Assembly (NCBI GenBank): GCA_050013075.1
Contig: JBEKFZ010000009.1
Span: forward strand, 15,437 to 79,436
Direction: 5' to 3'
Length of the DNA: 64,000 nucleotides
From: JBEKIK01 sp050013075
Lineage (GTDB): Bacteria > Planctomycetota > Planctomycetia > Pirellulales > Thermoguttaceae
Position numbers and translations under genes: made by a program. The notes under the pieces are model-generated. The model was not told the DNA's origin and did not search any database. It worked only from the letters and a program-made list of their open reading frames with translations. Positions 7,791 to 16,217 of the stretch are shown here, piece by piece; the stretch's first letter is position 1; each line of letters opens with the position of its first letter.

Positions 7791-9532
7791 TATTGCACCG
7801 CGCCGGGCATATTTTTCTTTAATTCTTCATTAAGGTAGCTTTTGATCTCCCGGGCGTTTTCCATGGACAGGGCCTTGGCGGCGACGGCTTTGCATCGTTC
7901 CAGCGTCACGCGGCGGATGACGTTTTTAATTTCCGGGATGGAGCTGGGAGCGACGCTGAACCGAGTCAAACCCAGGCCCAAAAGCAACATGGTGTAGGTC
8001 GGGTTGCCGCTCATCTGCCCGCACATATTAATGGGCACGTTTTTCCGGCCGGCGGTTTCGATGGCCATGATAATCAATTTCAATACTGCGGGGTCGGCCG
8101 CATTGTACAACTGCACGACGTCTTTGTTGCTGCGGTCGACCGCCAAGGTGTACTGGATCAAATCGTTTGTGCCGATGCTGAGGAAATCCACTTCTTCGGC
8201 AAAGTGATCGAGCATCATTACCGCCGCGGGCACTTCCACCATCATGCCGATAGGCACGTCGCGGTTGAAAGGCACGCCGTGCTCTTCCAGATCCTCCATC
8301 ACGTCGGCAAGCACCATTTTCGCCTGTCTCAGTTCCAAGAGCGTGGAAACCAGGGGGAACATGATCTGCAAATTGCCCGTTGCGCTGGCCCTTAGCGCCG
8401 CGCGAAGCTGGGTGCGGAACAGGGGCAGATTCCTCAGCGCCAGGCGGATGCTGCGCAAACCGAGAAATGGATTGCGCGACTCGTCCGGGGCGGGGCCGTG
8501 CGGTATTTTGTCGGCGCCCATGTCGAAAGTGCGGATCGTCACCGGCCGATCGCCCATGGCCTTTACCACCTGCATATAGGCCTCGAAATGCACCTCTTCG
8601 GTCGGTTCGGTTTCGCTGCCCAGATATAGAAACTCGGTGCGGTAAAGGCCCACGCCGTCGGCGCCGCGGTCGATGCAATGTTCGACTTCGTAGGGGAATT
8701 CGATGTTGCCGAGAATCTGAACGCGCAGGCCGTCGAGGGTTTCGGCCGGCAAATCCTTTAGCGGCTCCAACTTGGCCGCCATGGAGCGCAGCTCTTCGGC
8801 TTCGTGGCGATAGCGGGCGAGCGTTTCCTCGTCGGGCTGGAGGATCACCAGGCCCTTGTCGCCGTCGATGATTGCCAGTTCCCCGCCCGAAACCTCCGCC
8901 AAGAACGGGCCGGTGCCCACCACGGCCGGAATTTCCAAGGCTTCGGCCACGATCGCCGTATGGCTGCCCAGCCCGCCGATCTCGGTAACGAAACCGCGGA
9001 CAAAATGCCGATCAAGGTTGGACGTTTCGCTGGGGGTAAGGTTGTGGGCCAACACCAGTACGGGCGAACTGAGATGCGCAATGCCTTCCCGGCGGTGGCC
9101 CAAAAGATGCCGCAAGAGCCGCTTTTCGATGTCGAAAATGTCGGTTGCACGCTCGGCCAGATTGGAACTTTCCAACTTCTGGAACACCTGGGCGTAGCGG
9201 CGCAACGTGCGGCTGACGGCATACTCCGGCGAGTAATGACGCTGGGCGATCATCTCTTCCAATTCGCTGCGGAGCCGGACGCTCTGGAGCATTTGCAGGT
9301 GGGCCTCGAAAATCGCCGCATATTGCTCGCCCAGTTCCAAAGCCACGGCGTCGCGGTGCCGCGATATCTCCGAGGCGGAGGCGGCAATGGCTTTATCGAG
9401 CCGTTCCAATTCGTCGACCACGGTGTCGCGGGTGACGAAACGGCGGGGGATGCGGAATCCCTCGTTGTCCATCACCAGCGCCTCGCCTATGGCAACTCCC
9501 GGCGAAACGGCAATCCCTTGTAACTTGAGCAT
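7790..9532 (-). CDS. ptsI: Phosphoenolpyruvate-protein phosphotransferase (PTS enzyme I)
   Basis: 580 residues, the normal length. The phosphoryl-carrying histidine is His191 in GGLGSHTAIVAEAL. The C-terminal TIM-barrel has the PEP-binding signature with FRTEFLYLG-like and SIGTNDLIQYTLAVDR segments and the CGQMSGNPTY loop. It moves phosphate from PEP to HPr in the cytoplasm. The gene follows EIIA and HPr in one direction with no sugar-specific EIIB or EIIC, so the system looks regulatory rather than sugar-transporting. No clear ribosome-binding site precedes the ATG. Confidence 0.97.
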   Translation of the reverse strand: MLKLQGIAVSPGVAIGEALVMDNEGFRIPRRFVTRDTVVDELERLDKAIAASASEISRHRDAVALELGEQYAAIFEAHLQMLQSVRLRSELEEMIAQRHYSPEYAVSRTLRRYAQVFQKLESSNLAERATDIFDIEKRLLRHLLGHRREGIAHLSSPVLVLAHNLTPSETSNLDRHFVRGFVTEIGGLGSHTAIVAEALEIPAVVGTGPFLAEVSGGELAIIDGDKGLVILQPDEETLARYRHEAEELRSMAAKLEPLKDLPAETLDGLRVQILGNIEFPYEVEHCIDRGADGVGLYRTEFLYLGSETEPTEEVHFEAYMQVVKAMGDRPVTIRTFDMGADKIPHGPAPDESRNPFLGLRSIRLALRNLPLFRTQLRAALRASATGNLQIMFPLVSTLLELRQAKMVLADVMEDLEEHGVPFNRDVPIGMMVEVPAAVMMLDHFAEEVDFLSIGTNDLIQYTLAVDRSNKDVVQLYNAADPAVLKLIIMAIETAGRKNVPINMCGQMSGNPTYTMLLLGLGLTRFSVAPSSIPEIKNVIRRVTLERCKAVAAKALSMENAREIKSYLNEELKKNMPGAVQ

Positions 9533-9600
9533 GGAAAAAATGATCCGTTATATTCTTTGGGCGCGGCCAACGGTCGCGGCTTTATGTGTTATGTTGTTAT

Positions 9601-9701
9601 ACGCGACCGACCAACCGACCATGGCCGACCAACGCGACCATGCTCCGCATGGTGCCCCGTCGGTGCCCGATGGTGCCCGTTGGTGCCCGTCGCGGCTTTA
9701 T
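9601..9701. repeat. Dispersed GGGCACC/GGTCGG element, copy 1 (reverse orientation)
   Basis: This copy contains a block of GGTGCCC-type units with 10-bp spacing (CGGTGCCCGA, TGGTGCCCGT, TGGTGCCCGT) and a block of CGACC units (ACCGACCAACCGACCATGGC). Similar copies stand at 22460-22541 and 27267-27353. The element runs up to and supplies the HPr stop codon. Confidence 0.65.
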
Positions 9702-9973
9702 GATGGTTTTGGCTCGGCGAATAAAGGCTCCATGGCATCTAGGACGTCTTCGGCGTCCGGGCCGGTTGCTTCCAGCAATACCTGCGATCCGTACTGCATT
9801 ACGAGTGAAAGGATTTGTAAAACGTCGGTTCCTTCCGCCTGCTGGCGGTCTTTGCTTAAGACCACCTTGGAGCGAAACTTGCGGACGACCTTGACAATGT
9901 CGACGGCCGCTCGGGCGTGAACTCCTGCCGGATCGGTAACGACCACGGTTCGGGTGGCTTTTTGCTCGGACAT
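9698..9973 (-). CDS. ptsH: HPr phosphocarrier protein with Asp at the regulatory Ser46 position
   Basis: 91 residues from the ATG at 9971-9973; a TTG 18 nt upstream would overlap the EIIA gene and is less likely. The active-site histidine is His19 in GVHARAA; the usual Pro after HAR is Ala. The residue 31 positions after it, where other HPr proteins have regulatory Ser46, is Asp50 (EGTDVLQ). In Gram-positive HPr, Ser46 phosphorylation by HPr kinase blocks transfer from enzyme I, and S46D mimics it. The protein could therefore be fixed in a different regulatory state. It lies 7 nt after EIIA. The stop codon falls in a dispersed repeat. Confidence 0.9.
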   Translation of the reverse strand: MSEQKATRTVVVTDPAGVHARAAVDIVKVVRKFRSKVVLSKDRQQAEGTDVLQILSLVMQYGSQVLLEATGPDAEDVLDAMEPLFAEPKPS

Positions 9974-9980
9974 GTCTCGG

Positions 9981-10457
9981 TCAGGGTCCAAACTGATTAT
10001 TGTCGGCTTCGTTAAGTAGTTGTTTGATCTCCTCCGCGGTTTTGGCCTGCTTCAGGAAGCGGCAAAAGGTATCGTCGCGCAATTGACGAGAAATGTTTTC
10101 CAACGCCCGGAGGTGATCGCCGGGCCTGTCGGGCGGTGAAATCAACAAAAAAAACAGGTTCACCCTTTCGCCGTCAAGGCTGGCAAAGTCCACGCCTTGC
10201 CGACTCACGGCCACCGCCCCCAGCAAGTGCTCCACGCTGGGATGCTTGGTGTGAGGCACGGCCACTCCGCGGCCTATTCCGGTGCTGCCAAGTTCCTCTC
10301 GCTTGAGAATCGCCTTGACAATGCTATCTTTTTCCCCGGGAGCGATTTTACCGGCATCGAGCAGGGCCTGGACTATTTCCCGAATGGCCCCCTCCTTGTC
10401 TTTTGCCGCCAGATCGGCGCGAATCGCCTCAGGACAGACAAAGTCGGCAAACTTCAT
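9981..10457 (-). CDS. PTS EIIA domain protein (PtsN/fructose type)
   Basis: 158 residues forming one EIIA-2 domain. The phosphorylated histidine is His69 in [12 protein letters not shown], preceded by the conserved LGSTGIGRG. PtsN-type EIIA proteins act as regulators of nitrogen, potassium or phosphate responses when no matching permease exists. No EIIB or EIIC gene is nearby, supporting a regulatory role. The ATG has a GGAG upstream. EIIA, HPr and enzyme I form one operon in this order. Confidence 0.92.
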   Translation of the reverse strand: MKFADFVCPEAIRADLAAKDKEGAIREIVQALLDAGKIAPGEKDSIVKAILKREELGSTGIGRGVAVPHTKHPSVEHLLGAVAVSRQGVDFASLDGERVNLFFLLISPPDRPGDHLRALENISRQLRDDTFCRFLKQAKTAEEIKQLLNEADNNQFGP

Positions 10458-10484
10458 GCACGTTTTCTCCGTTATTTATTCCCT

Positions 10485-10620
10485 CGTGTGCCACTGCTTG
10501 CTTGCATGCAGTGTTTTGCGTTTATGACGGTATCAATAAACACGGCTTACGAATAAACCGTGGCACACATTTTATTATTTAATGAACACGGCTTACGAAT
10601 AAACCGTGGCGTACATTTAA
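10485..10620. repeat. Tandem hairpin repeats upstream of the PTS operon
   Basis: Two near-identical copies of AACACGGCTTACGAATAAACC with GTGGC follow each other at about 10539-10567 and 10583-10612. A GTGCCACTGCTTGCTTGCATGCAGTG palindrome precedes them (from about 10489). The same GTGCCACTGC palindrome type recurs at 21119-21149 and 28080-28110. Confidence 0.55.
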
Positions 10621-10632
10621 ATTTAAACGTTG

Positions 10633-10986
10633 TCAATCCTCTTCTTGAAAATCGCCGGCAGGTTCCTGCCGCCGGCGCCCGGCACTGCGGTGTCGGTCTT
10701 CCAACTTGCCTTTATATTTGCGCAATTGTTGTTCTATTTTATCAACCACCTGCTCGATGGAGCCCAGTAGATTATCTGACATGCTGGAGGCCAGAAAGTC
10801 GGGCTTGTGCTTGGACGAAACCTTCAAATCGACCCGGAGCATCTCGCTATGTTCCAAGTCTAAAGTCAGTTCGACAGCCGAGATGTGGTCGTAAATTCGC
10901 GGCAACTTCTCTAATTTTTCGCTGATTTTCTCCTGTGTCTCATCGCTGATATGCCCATGCCGCGTGGAAATGTTGATCTTAACCAA
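10633..10986 (-). CDS. hpf: Ribosome hibernation promoting factor (HPF/YfiA family)
   Basis: 117 residues of the short-form type: the S30AE domain (KINISTRHGHISDETQEKI) followed by a basic C-terminal tail. The long-form dimerisation domain is absent. HPF binds in the 30S decoding channel in slow growth and inactivates ribosomes. The start is TTG at 10984-10986: an AAAGGAG stands at ideal distance and no in-frame ATG is close. It lies upstream of the EIIA-HPr-EI genes, as hpf often lies near ptsN. Confidence 0.9.
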   Translation of the reverse strand: MVKINISTRHGHISDETQEKISEKLEKLPRIYDHISAVELTLDLEHSEMLRVDLKVSSKHKPDFLASSMSDNLLGSIEQVVDKIEQQLRKYKGKLEDRHRSAGRRRQEPAGDFQEED

Positions 10987-11374
10987 GTGAACTCCTTTCT
11001 TGGATCACACCGCATCGAATACCAGAATTATCAAGTTTTAATCATTTTAGCGTGGATTTCTCCAGGGCACAAACTCAAGGCGTCTCAATTGCTGATTTCA
11101 ATCTATTTACATAAACAAGTCTAGCTTTTTGAAGAATTAGCGTAAGGGGGATTGCTCGGGGGGGTGGTATTACACTAGATGAACCTTAAATATGCCACAT
11201 GGACCTTAAATACGCCAGATGAGCCTTAAAAACGCCAGATGAGCCTTAAAAACGCCACTTGTGTACAATAAAAAGTCCCCCTCTCCCTCCGGGAGAGGGT
11301 TTGGGTAAGTGCTTAAAAATTGAAAATTGTTGTATTGTGGTTTTTCTCCGTTTAGGACGGATTACACATCCGTC
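10987..11374. other. 388-bp gene-free stretch with a tandem repeat and a hairpin
   Basis: No coding sequence is supported here. The stretch holds the upstream region of hpf, four 20-bp tandem repeats at 11181-11260, and a CCCTCTCCC/GGGAGAGGG hairpin at about 11279-11299. The hairpin lies near the end of the large membrane-protein gene and might terminate it. Confidence 0.7.
11181..11260. repeat. Four tandem 20-bp repeats
   Basis: Four abutting 20-bp units share the core CCTTAAA..CGCCA and the form GAGCCTTAAAAACGCCAGAT; units 3 and 4 differ only at the last bases. Short multiple direct repeats of about 20 bp are known at the ends of IS21-type insertion sequences, and an abandoned IS end is one explanation. 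An array of regulator-binding sites is another. Confidence 0.75.
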
Positions 11375-13630
11375 TTACGGTGTATCGGCGGCGTTTTCCC
11401 GGGCGGCGTTGCCGGCTTTTTCTTCGGCTGTCTTGATGCGGATTTCTTTGGCCTCCAGGCGTTGTTTCCATCGTTGTACGGGCTGTTGCCGCTTAGCAGG
11501 GGTTTGTTCGGGCTGATAAGACAGCGTCTTTTCCGTAATATCTTTCAGATTCCATGAACTCAGCACTCGGAGCGCCAAATTCTCGTTTTCCAGGAAATTA
11601 ACCAGTTTTTCATCCTCTCCCGATTCCAGGTCTTTGTTGGTGTACCCCCATAACATGTGATACATTTCGGCGGCCGTTTGCGGATAGCGGTTTTCCAGCC
11701 ATTTGCGGACGGCGGCGGCCGTTTCGGGATCACGGGAGACGGCCTCGCGGAGTTGATCGATGTAATCCGACCAATCCGGTTTGCTCGCGGGATCATCCAA
11801 TACTGTTACCATGTGGTCAAAATAACCGAGATATCCCAAGCATCGAATCGCCAGCCAGCGGACTTCTTTTCGGCGATGTTTTTCGGCCAATTCCATTAAG
11901 CCGCGTTGCGCGGGACGGGTCGGCGGCAATTCCCGCAACGTTTGGCTTATCGTCGCCGATGCGCCGCTATCCAACTTGCTGATCGGTTCGGCATCGATCC
12001 ATTTGGGAAATTCTTTGAACGCAGCCAAATCACCCGGCAATTGATCTACAATCTTGAATCGCGCCGGGGCTGCGATCTCCAAGGTTTTTTGGCCCGTTTC
12101 GTCCCAAAGAACGTGTCCCGCCGTGACCAAAAAATCGGCTGTAAGTCGGGCGGTTTCGGTTTCCGGGTTGACGCCCGGAGCGTGAATGTTGCGCACTTCG
12201 GCCGCGACTATGGCCTCGGGATCCTTATAAGTGATCACTCCCGCTCGCGCGCCGATTATTATCCGCAAGCGTGCGCCGGCATTGGCCAAAGGCATGGTAA
12301 CAATCCGCCCAAAGCGGATTTTTATGCCCGGCGGTTCCCGGGCACTGGCAGGCACCAGTTCCAACTCCGTGCCGCCGAGAAGCCGTAATTTGACCGTTGC
12401 GCCGAGGGTAATCTCCGGCCGATAGGTAGGCAAGGCAATAAGTCGTTCATTGGCGGTTAGACGATCTTTGCCTGTCAGGCGTTGCCAATCGGCCCCCGCG
12501 CCGGCGCCGAGTAATATCTGATCCTCGGAAGTGCAATTCCCCAGCCATTCGGAAAGGGGCGGAGTTTTTTCTTCGGGCGGTTTAGCGCCGCCGGGGACCG
12601 CCGCATTTTCGGCCGGCTCGCCAGGCGGCGGTTGTTTAGGCGTTTCAGCAGGTTCCTTGGATTGGGCGTCCCGGCCTTGATCGACATCGGTCTTGGGACT
12701 CGGACCGGTTTGGGCCGTGGTTTCAGGCTCTGATACCGTCCCGGTAACGCCGCTTTCGGATGGTTTTGCGGATTCGGCCGCCGCGGGGGCGGGAGTGGTC
12801 GCCTTTGCGGCCGATTCCGAGGAAGATTTCGATTCCGGGCCGGTCAATTTATCTTCGGGCTTTGCCTTGGCGGACGTGTCCGATGCGGTTTTTGCCGGCT
12901 GCGGCGAGGTCTGCTTCGTTTCCGCGGCAACCTGTTTGTTCTCTTGCACCATGCCTAAGCTAACCAGCATGTTTCCCATGATAGTGCCCGGCTCAAAACA
13001 CCCTAATGCCTTAAGCAATACAATCAACAGACAAACCGCCAGGACGCCGGCGGTGGCAAACGATACCCAGCGATATTTTTTAGTCGGTTCGCGTAAATAC
13101 TCGGGAATAGTGGGCTTGGGGCGGGCTCTTCGCTCGGATTCGGCGTCCGTGCTGGTAGACGAAAAAGCGGGCAGGGGCGGGGGCAATACGATCTCGGTTT
13201 GCGAGTCCGCGGATATCAGTATCTCATCCTTCGTCGATTGGGAAGATTGAACGTGGATATCATACATCCGCTGCCGGCTGGCAGGCTCGATCTCCGCCGG
13301 TTCGCCCAGCACCAACGTCAATATCTGATGGCAGGCCGAGACTTCGGCCAAATGGATGTCCGAATCCAAGCAAATCTTTTCAAACTCCGTTACCTTTTCG
13401 GGTGGAAGCGTGTTGTCGAGGTATTCGGCCACGGCATTGGGACCTAAACTCGGACCAGCGGACGTGGAATCCGGCGCATTGACACTCGGCCGGCGCATGA
13501 GATCCTTTATGCGATGAATCAAATCGGAAGCAAACGCGCTTTCCTCAATTTTTTTGCCGATGTCCCCGGCGTCCTCGGGCTCGAGAATGCCGTCCAGATA
13601 GGCCAACATGGTCCGCAAGGTAAGTCGCAT
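11375..13630 (-). CDS. Large single-pass membrane protein with anti-sigma-like N-terminus (planctomycete type, unknown function)
   Basis: 751 residues from the ATG at 13628-13630, which has an AAGGG upstream. The first 140 residues (LRTMLAYLDGILEPED...) form helical segments that resemble planctomycete zinc-finger/anti-sigma-like cytoplasmic domains but lack a CxxC. One membrane helix follows at about 190-215 (FATAGVLAVCLLIVLLKAL). A long Pro/Ala/Glu/Lys linker runs to about 375. The distal part, with FecR-like segments (ERLIALPTYRPEITLGATVKLRLLGG is split over about 415-440), would lie outside the cytoplasm. The function is not known; signalling across the membrane is an inference from the architecture. 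Confidence 0.75.
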   Translation of the reverse strand: MRLTLRTMLAYLDGILEPEDAGDIGKKIEESAFASDLIHRIKDLMRRPSVNAPDSTSAGPSLGPNAVAEYLDNTLPPEKVTEFEKICLDSDIHLAEVSACHQILTLVLGEPAEIEPASRQRMYDIHVQSSQSTKDEILISADSQTEIVLPPPLPAFSSTSTDAESERRARPKPTIPEYLREPTKKYRWVSFATAGVLAVCLLIVLLKALGCFEPGTIMGNMLVSLGMVQENKQVAAETKQTSPQPAKTASDTSAKAKPEDKLTGPESKSSSESAAKATTPAPAAAESAKPSESGVTGTVSEPETTAQTGPSPKTDVDQGRDAQSKEPAETPKQPPPGEPAENAAVPGGAKPPEEKTPPLSEWLGNCTSEDQILLGAGAGADWQRLTGKDRLTANERLIALPTYRPEITLGATVKLRLLGGTELELVPASAREPPGIKIRFGRIVTMPLANAGARLRIIIGARAGVITYKDPEAIVAAEVRNIHAPGVNPETETARLTADFLVTAGHVLWDETGQKTLEIAAPARFKIVDQLPGDLAAFKEFPKWIDAEPISKLDSGASATISQTLRELPPTRPAQRGLMELAEKHRRKEVRWLAIRCLGYLGYFDHMVTVLDDPASKPDWSDYIDQLREAVSRDPETAAAVRKWLENRYPQTAAEMYHMLWGYTNKDLESGEDEKLVNFLENENLALRVLSSWNLKDITEKTLSYQPEQTPAKRQQPVQRWKQRLEAKEIRIKTAEEKAGNAARENAADTP

Positions 13631-13960
13631 GGAAAGGTCCCTTTCATGCAAGGATGGGATATAACCCCACTAAATAACTAAATAAAATAATTATCGTTTC
13701 CCTGGATCCCTCCTTACTTATTAGTGGTCAAACATTAGTGGAAACCGTTCATCAATTTTGGATTTTTCGGGTTTTTTGGCAAATTGGGTAGTTGGCTAAA
13801 GATGTTCCAGCACTACGAAAAACCATTTAAAGATTATCAAAAAAACCCCTATACGGGCAGTTGACGTTATTTTCCAAAAACGATATGATTTGAGATTTCC
13901 CGCATTATAGGCGGTAGTTATTTTGGCAATTGGGAATGGAAAGTTACCCGGAGGACGTCC
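13631..13960. other. 330-bp divergent intergenic region with the S10-operon promoter
   Basis: AT-rich spacer between the divergent membrane-protein gene and rpsJ. Beyond the promoter at 13861-13889 it holds only short TTAGTGG direct repeats (TTATTAGTGGTCAAACATTAGTGGAAA near 13718-13744). No gene is supported. Confidence 0.7.
13861..13889 (+). promoter_or_regulatory. Sigma70-type promoter of the ribosomal supercluster
   Basis: TTGACG at 13861-13866 and TATGAT at 13884-13889 with an ideal 17-bp spacer, about 70 bp upstream of rpsJ. No comparable promoter is seen between this and the start of the cluster. Confidence 0.7.
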
Positions 13961-14290
13961 GTGGCCGGCCAGACAAACGAAATAATTCGCATTCGCATGG
14001 AAGCCTACGATCATGCGATACTGGATCAGTGCGCGATGGATATCGTAGACACGGCCAAGCGGACAAACTCCGTGGTTCACGGTCCGATTCCCTTGCCTAC
14101 CCGCATCGAGCGGTACACGGTGCAATCCAGTCCCCATGTGGACAAAAAAGCCCGGCAGCAGTTCGAGATCCGCACGCACAAACGGCTGATCGACATTATG
14201 CAGGCCACGGCCAAGACGATCGAAGCCCTGAACAAGTTAAACCTGCCGGCCGGCGTGGATATTAAAATCAAGGCCACCAGCAGACATTAA
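13961..14290 (+). CDS. rpsJ: 30S ribosomal protein S10
   Basis: 109 residues, first gene of the supercluster. S10 binds the 30S head and, with NusB, takes part in antitermination. The start is GTG at 13961, with GGAGG ending 6 nt before it. The conserved segments [24 protein letters not shown] and [12 protein letters not shown] are present. No rpsL, rpsG or elongation-factor genes precede it, so the str operon is elsewhere. Confidence 0.97.
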   Translation: MAGQTNEIIRIRMEAYDHAILDQCAMDIVDTAKRTNSVVHGPIPLPTRIERYTVQSSPHVDKKARQQFEIRTHKRLIDIMQATAKTIEALNKLNLPAGVDIKIKATSRH

Positions 14291-14376
14291 AAAAACAATA
14301 TGAACTGGAAGCTTGACGGGTAATACCGGCAATGGGCCGGTTGTTCCGGTCATGCGAGCAGCAAAAGGCAAAAACG

Positions 14377-15069
14377 ATGGCACTTGGACTACTCGGCCGC
14401 AAGGTCGGGATGACTCAGATTTTCGATCCGACCGGAGAAGTAATTCCGGTCACGGTCATTCAGGCCGGCCCCTGCCATGTCCTTCAAATCAAAACGGAAG
14501 GACAGGACGGGTACGAAGCCGTGCAACTGGGTTATTTGGATAAACCTCGCCGTCTTGCCACACGCAGCGCTCGCGGACACGTTGCCCGGTTGGATAGCAA
14601 AACCCAAAAACGCCGCGCGGCCGCGGGCCTGCAAAGCATTGCTAAAGCCGATTGCGAACCCAAACGGTTCATTCGCGAGTTCCGTGTAAAAAGCGACGGC
14701 TACCAGATCGGCCAGGAATTAAAGGTCGATATCTTCGAGAAAATCAAGGCCGTCGACATTATCGGCACTTCCAAGGGACGCGGCACCGCCGGTGTGATGA
14801 AACGGCATAATTTCCGCGGACAACGAGCCTCGCACGGCGTGAAAAAAGTGCATCGCCACGCGGGATCCATCGGTTGCAACACCGATCCGCATCACGTTTT
14901 CAAGGGCCATCGCATGGCCGGCCATTACGGACACGAGCGCTGCACGATGCGGAATCTCAAGGTCGTCAAAATCGACGTGGAAAACAACCTGCTGATCGTC
15001 CGCGGCGCAGTGCCGGGCCCCATCGGCGGTTATGTAATGGTTCGGGAAACAAACAAATTGGGAACTTAA
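14377..15069 (+). CDS. rplC: 50S ribosomal protein L3
   Basis: 230 residues from the ATG at 14377, set by the family N-terminus MALGLLGRKVGMTQIF and an AAAAGG upstream; an earlier in-frame ATG would add 15 unrelated residues. L3 helps start 50S assembly near the peptidyl-transferase centre. The tip loop that reaches that centre is visible (GVMKRHNFRGQRASHG). A basic stretch after residue 60 makes it slightly longer than E. coli L3. Confidence 0.96.
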   Translation: MALGLLGRKVGMTQIFDPTGEVIPVTVIQAGPCHVLQIKTEGQDGYEAVQLGYLDKPRRLATRSARGHVARLDSKTQKRRAAAGLQSIAKADCEPKRFIREFRVKSDGYQIGQELKVDIFEKIKAVDIIGTSKGRGTAGVMKRHNFRGQRASHGVKKVHRHAGSIGCNTDPHHVFKGHRMAGHYGHERCTMRNLKVVKIDVENNLLIVRGAVPGPIGGYVMVRETNKLGT

Positions 15070-15070
15070 C

Positions 15071-15706
15071 ATGGTCAGTTTGCCCATATACGATCGCACA
15101 GGAGCGGAGGTCGGCAAGTACGAACTCGACCCGGCCGAACTGGCCCCGCGCATCAGCAAACAACTGGTGCACGACGTGGTGGTCATGTATCAGGCGAACA
15201 AGCGTTTGGGAACGGTAAAAACAAAGGGCCGTTCGGAAGTGGCCGGCACGACAAAGAAAATGTACCGGCAGAAAGGCACCGGCAACGCCCGGGCCGGCTC
15301 GCGCCGCAGCGGCATTCGGCGGGGCGGCGGCGACATCCACCCCCGCGTCCCACGCGACTGGTCGTATCGGCTGACGAAAAAGGCGATCCGGCTGGCCACG
15401 CGCATGGCCGTGGCCTCGAAAATCGGCGAAAACCAGGTGATGCTGATCGATAAATTGTCCTTCGCCCAGCCCAAAACCAAGGAAATGGCCGCCATTTTGA
15501 AGGCGCTTAAGATAAACGGCGAAAGCCTGCTGGTGGCCGTCGACGGCTACGATGTAAACGTGTACAAGAGCATTAGCAATATCAAGAACGTATCGGTTTT
15601 GCCCGTGGCTGAACTAAACGCCCTGAGCGTGTTGCGTCCGCGCCGGTTGCTCATGACGACCGCCGCCCTGGACGCCTTTCGCAATAAGGCGGCGGGGAAA
15701 CTATAA
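15071..15706 (+). CDS. rplD: 50S ribosomal protein L4
   Basis: 211 residues, with the exit-tunnel loop (GTTKKMYRQKGTGNARAGS and RRSGIRRGGG) and the typical RPRRLLMTTAALDAF C-terminus. In E. coli L4 also regulates its own operon; nothing here shows the same. It starts 1 nt after the rplC stop, so translation is probably coupled. Confidence 0.96.
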   Translation: MVSLPIYDRTGAEVGKYELDPAELAPRISKQLVHDVVVMYQANKRLGTVKTKGRSEVAGTTKKMYRQKGTGNARAGSRRSGIRRGGGDIHPRVPRDWSYRLTKKAIRLATRMAVASKIGENQVMLIDKLSFAQPKTKEMAAILKALKINGESLLVAVDGYDVNVYKSISNIKNVSVLPVAELNALSVLRPRRLLMTTAALDAFRNKAAGKL

Positions 15707-15723
15707 GAATTTTATTTATACTT

Positions 15724-15801
15724 GTTCCCGGGCTCTGCCTGGGAACGCAACATTTAGATTTGTGAGTCAAAAAACATTCCCAGGCAGAGCCTGGGAACGA
15801 G
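15724..15801. repeat. Paired hairpins of the GTTCCCAGGC family between L4 and L23
   Basis: Two palindromes (GTTCCC.GGCTCTGCCTGGGAAC and ATTCCCAGGCAGAGCCTGGGAA) flank a 30-bp AT-rich centre. They can fold separately or pair with each other. The same family recurs at 22553-22624. Its right end supplies the GAACGAGGA ribosome-binding region of rplW. Confidence 0.75.
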
Positions 15802-15817
15802 GACAAGGAATAGTGCG

Positions 15818-16129
15818 ATGGCCAGAGACATTACTAAGACCAGGCTGGCCCTGGAGCCGAATCAGATTATATTCCGGCCGCTGGTCACCGAAAAAGGCAT
15901 GCACAAGGCCGAACGCAACAACGCCTATGCCTTCGAGGTCAGCCGGCTGGCTGGAAAAGAGGATATTCGCCGCGCGGTGGAAGAGTTGTTCGATGTCAAG
16001 GTGTTGCACGTGAACACGCAAAACCGCAAGGGCAAGCCGCGCAAGACCCGTTTCCGCAGCGGACATACCAAAGCCTGGAAAAAGGCCGTCGTAACATTGG
16101 ATAAAGAACACAGGATTAATTTCTTTTAA
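15818..16129 (+). CDS. rplW: 50S ribosomal protein L23
   Basis: 103 residues with the family motifs IIFRPLVTEKGMHKAE and KGKPRKTRFRSGHTKAWKKAVV. L23 sits at the tunnel exit and is the docking site for trigger factor and SRP. The ATG is preceded by AAGGA. A hairpin pair separates it from rplD and a heptad array from rplB. Confidence 0.96.
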   Translation: MARDITKTRLALEPNQIIFRPLVTEKGMHKAERNNAYAFEVSRLAGKEDIRRAVEELFDVKVLHVNTQNRKGKPRKTRFRSGHTKAWKKAVVTLDKEHRINFF

Positions 16130-16131
16130 AG

Positions 16132-16217
16132 TTATCGGTAATCAGTTTTCAGTTATCAGTTATTTTAATGCTGAAACTGACGACTGAAAACTGAAAACTG
16201 AGAACTGAAAACTGATA
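16132..16217. repeat. Inverted pair of heptad arrays abutting the rplB start codon
   Basis: TTATCAG/TTTTCAG units in the left half and CTGAAAA/CTGAGAA units in the right half, all in 7-nt steps, can form one long imperfect hairpin. The last unit ends at the rplB ATG (16218), leaving no Shine-Dalgarno-like GGAG upstream of rplB. Confidence 0.75.

Noticed and set aside
9974..9991. TTG start for HPr
   Set aside because: It would overlap the EIIA gene by 11 nt and lacks a better ribosome-binding site than the downstream ATG, which matches the family length.
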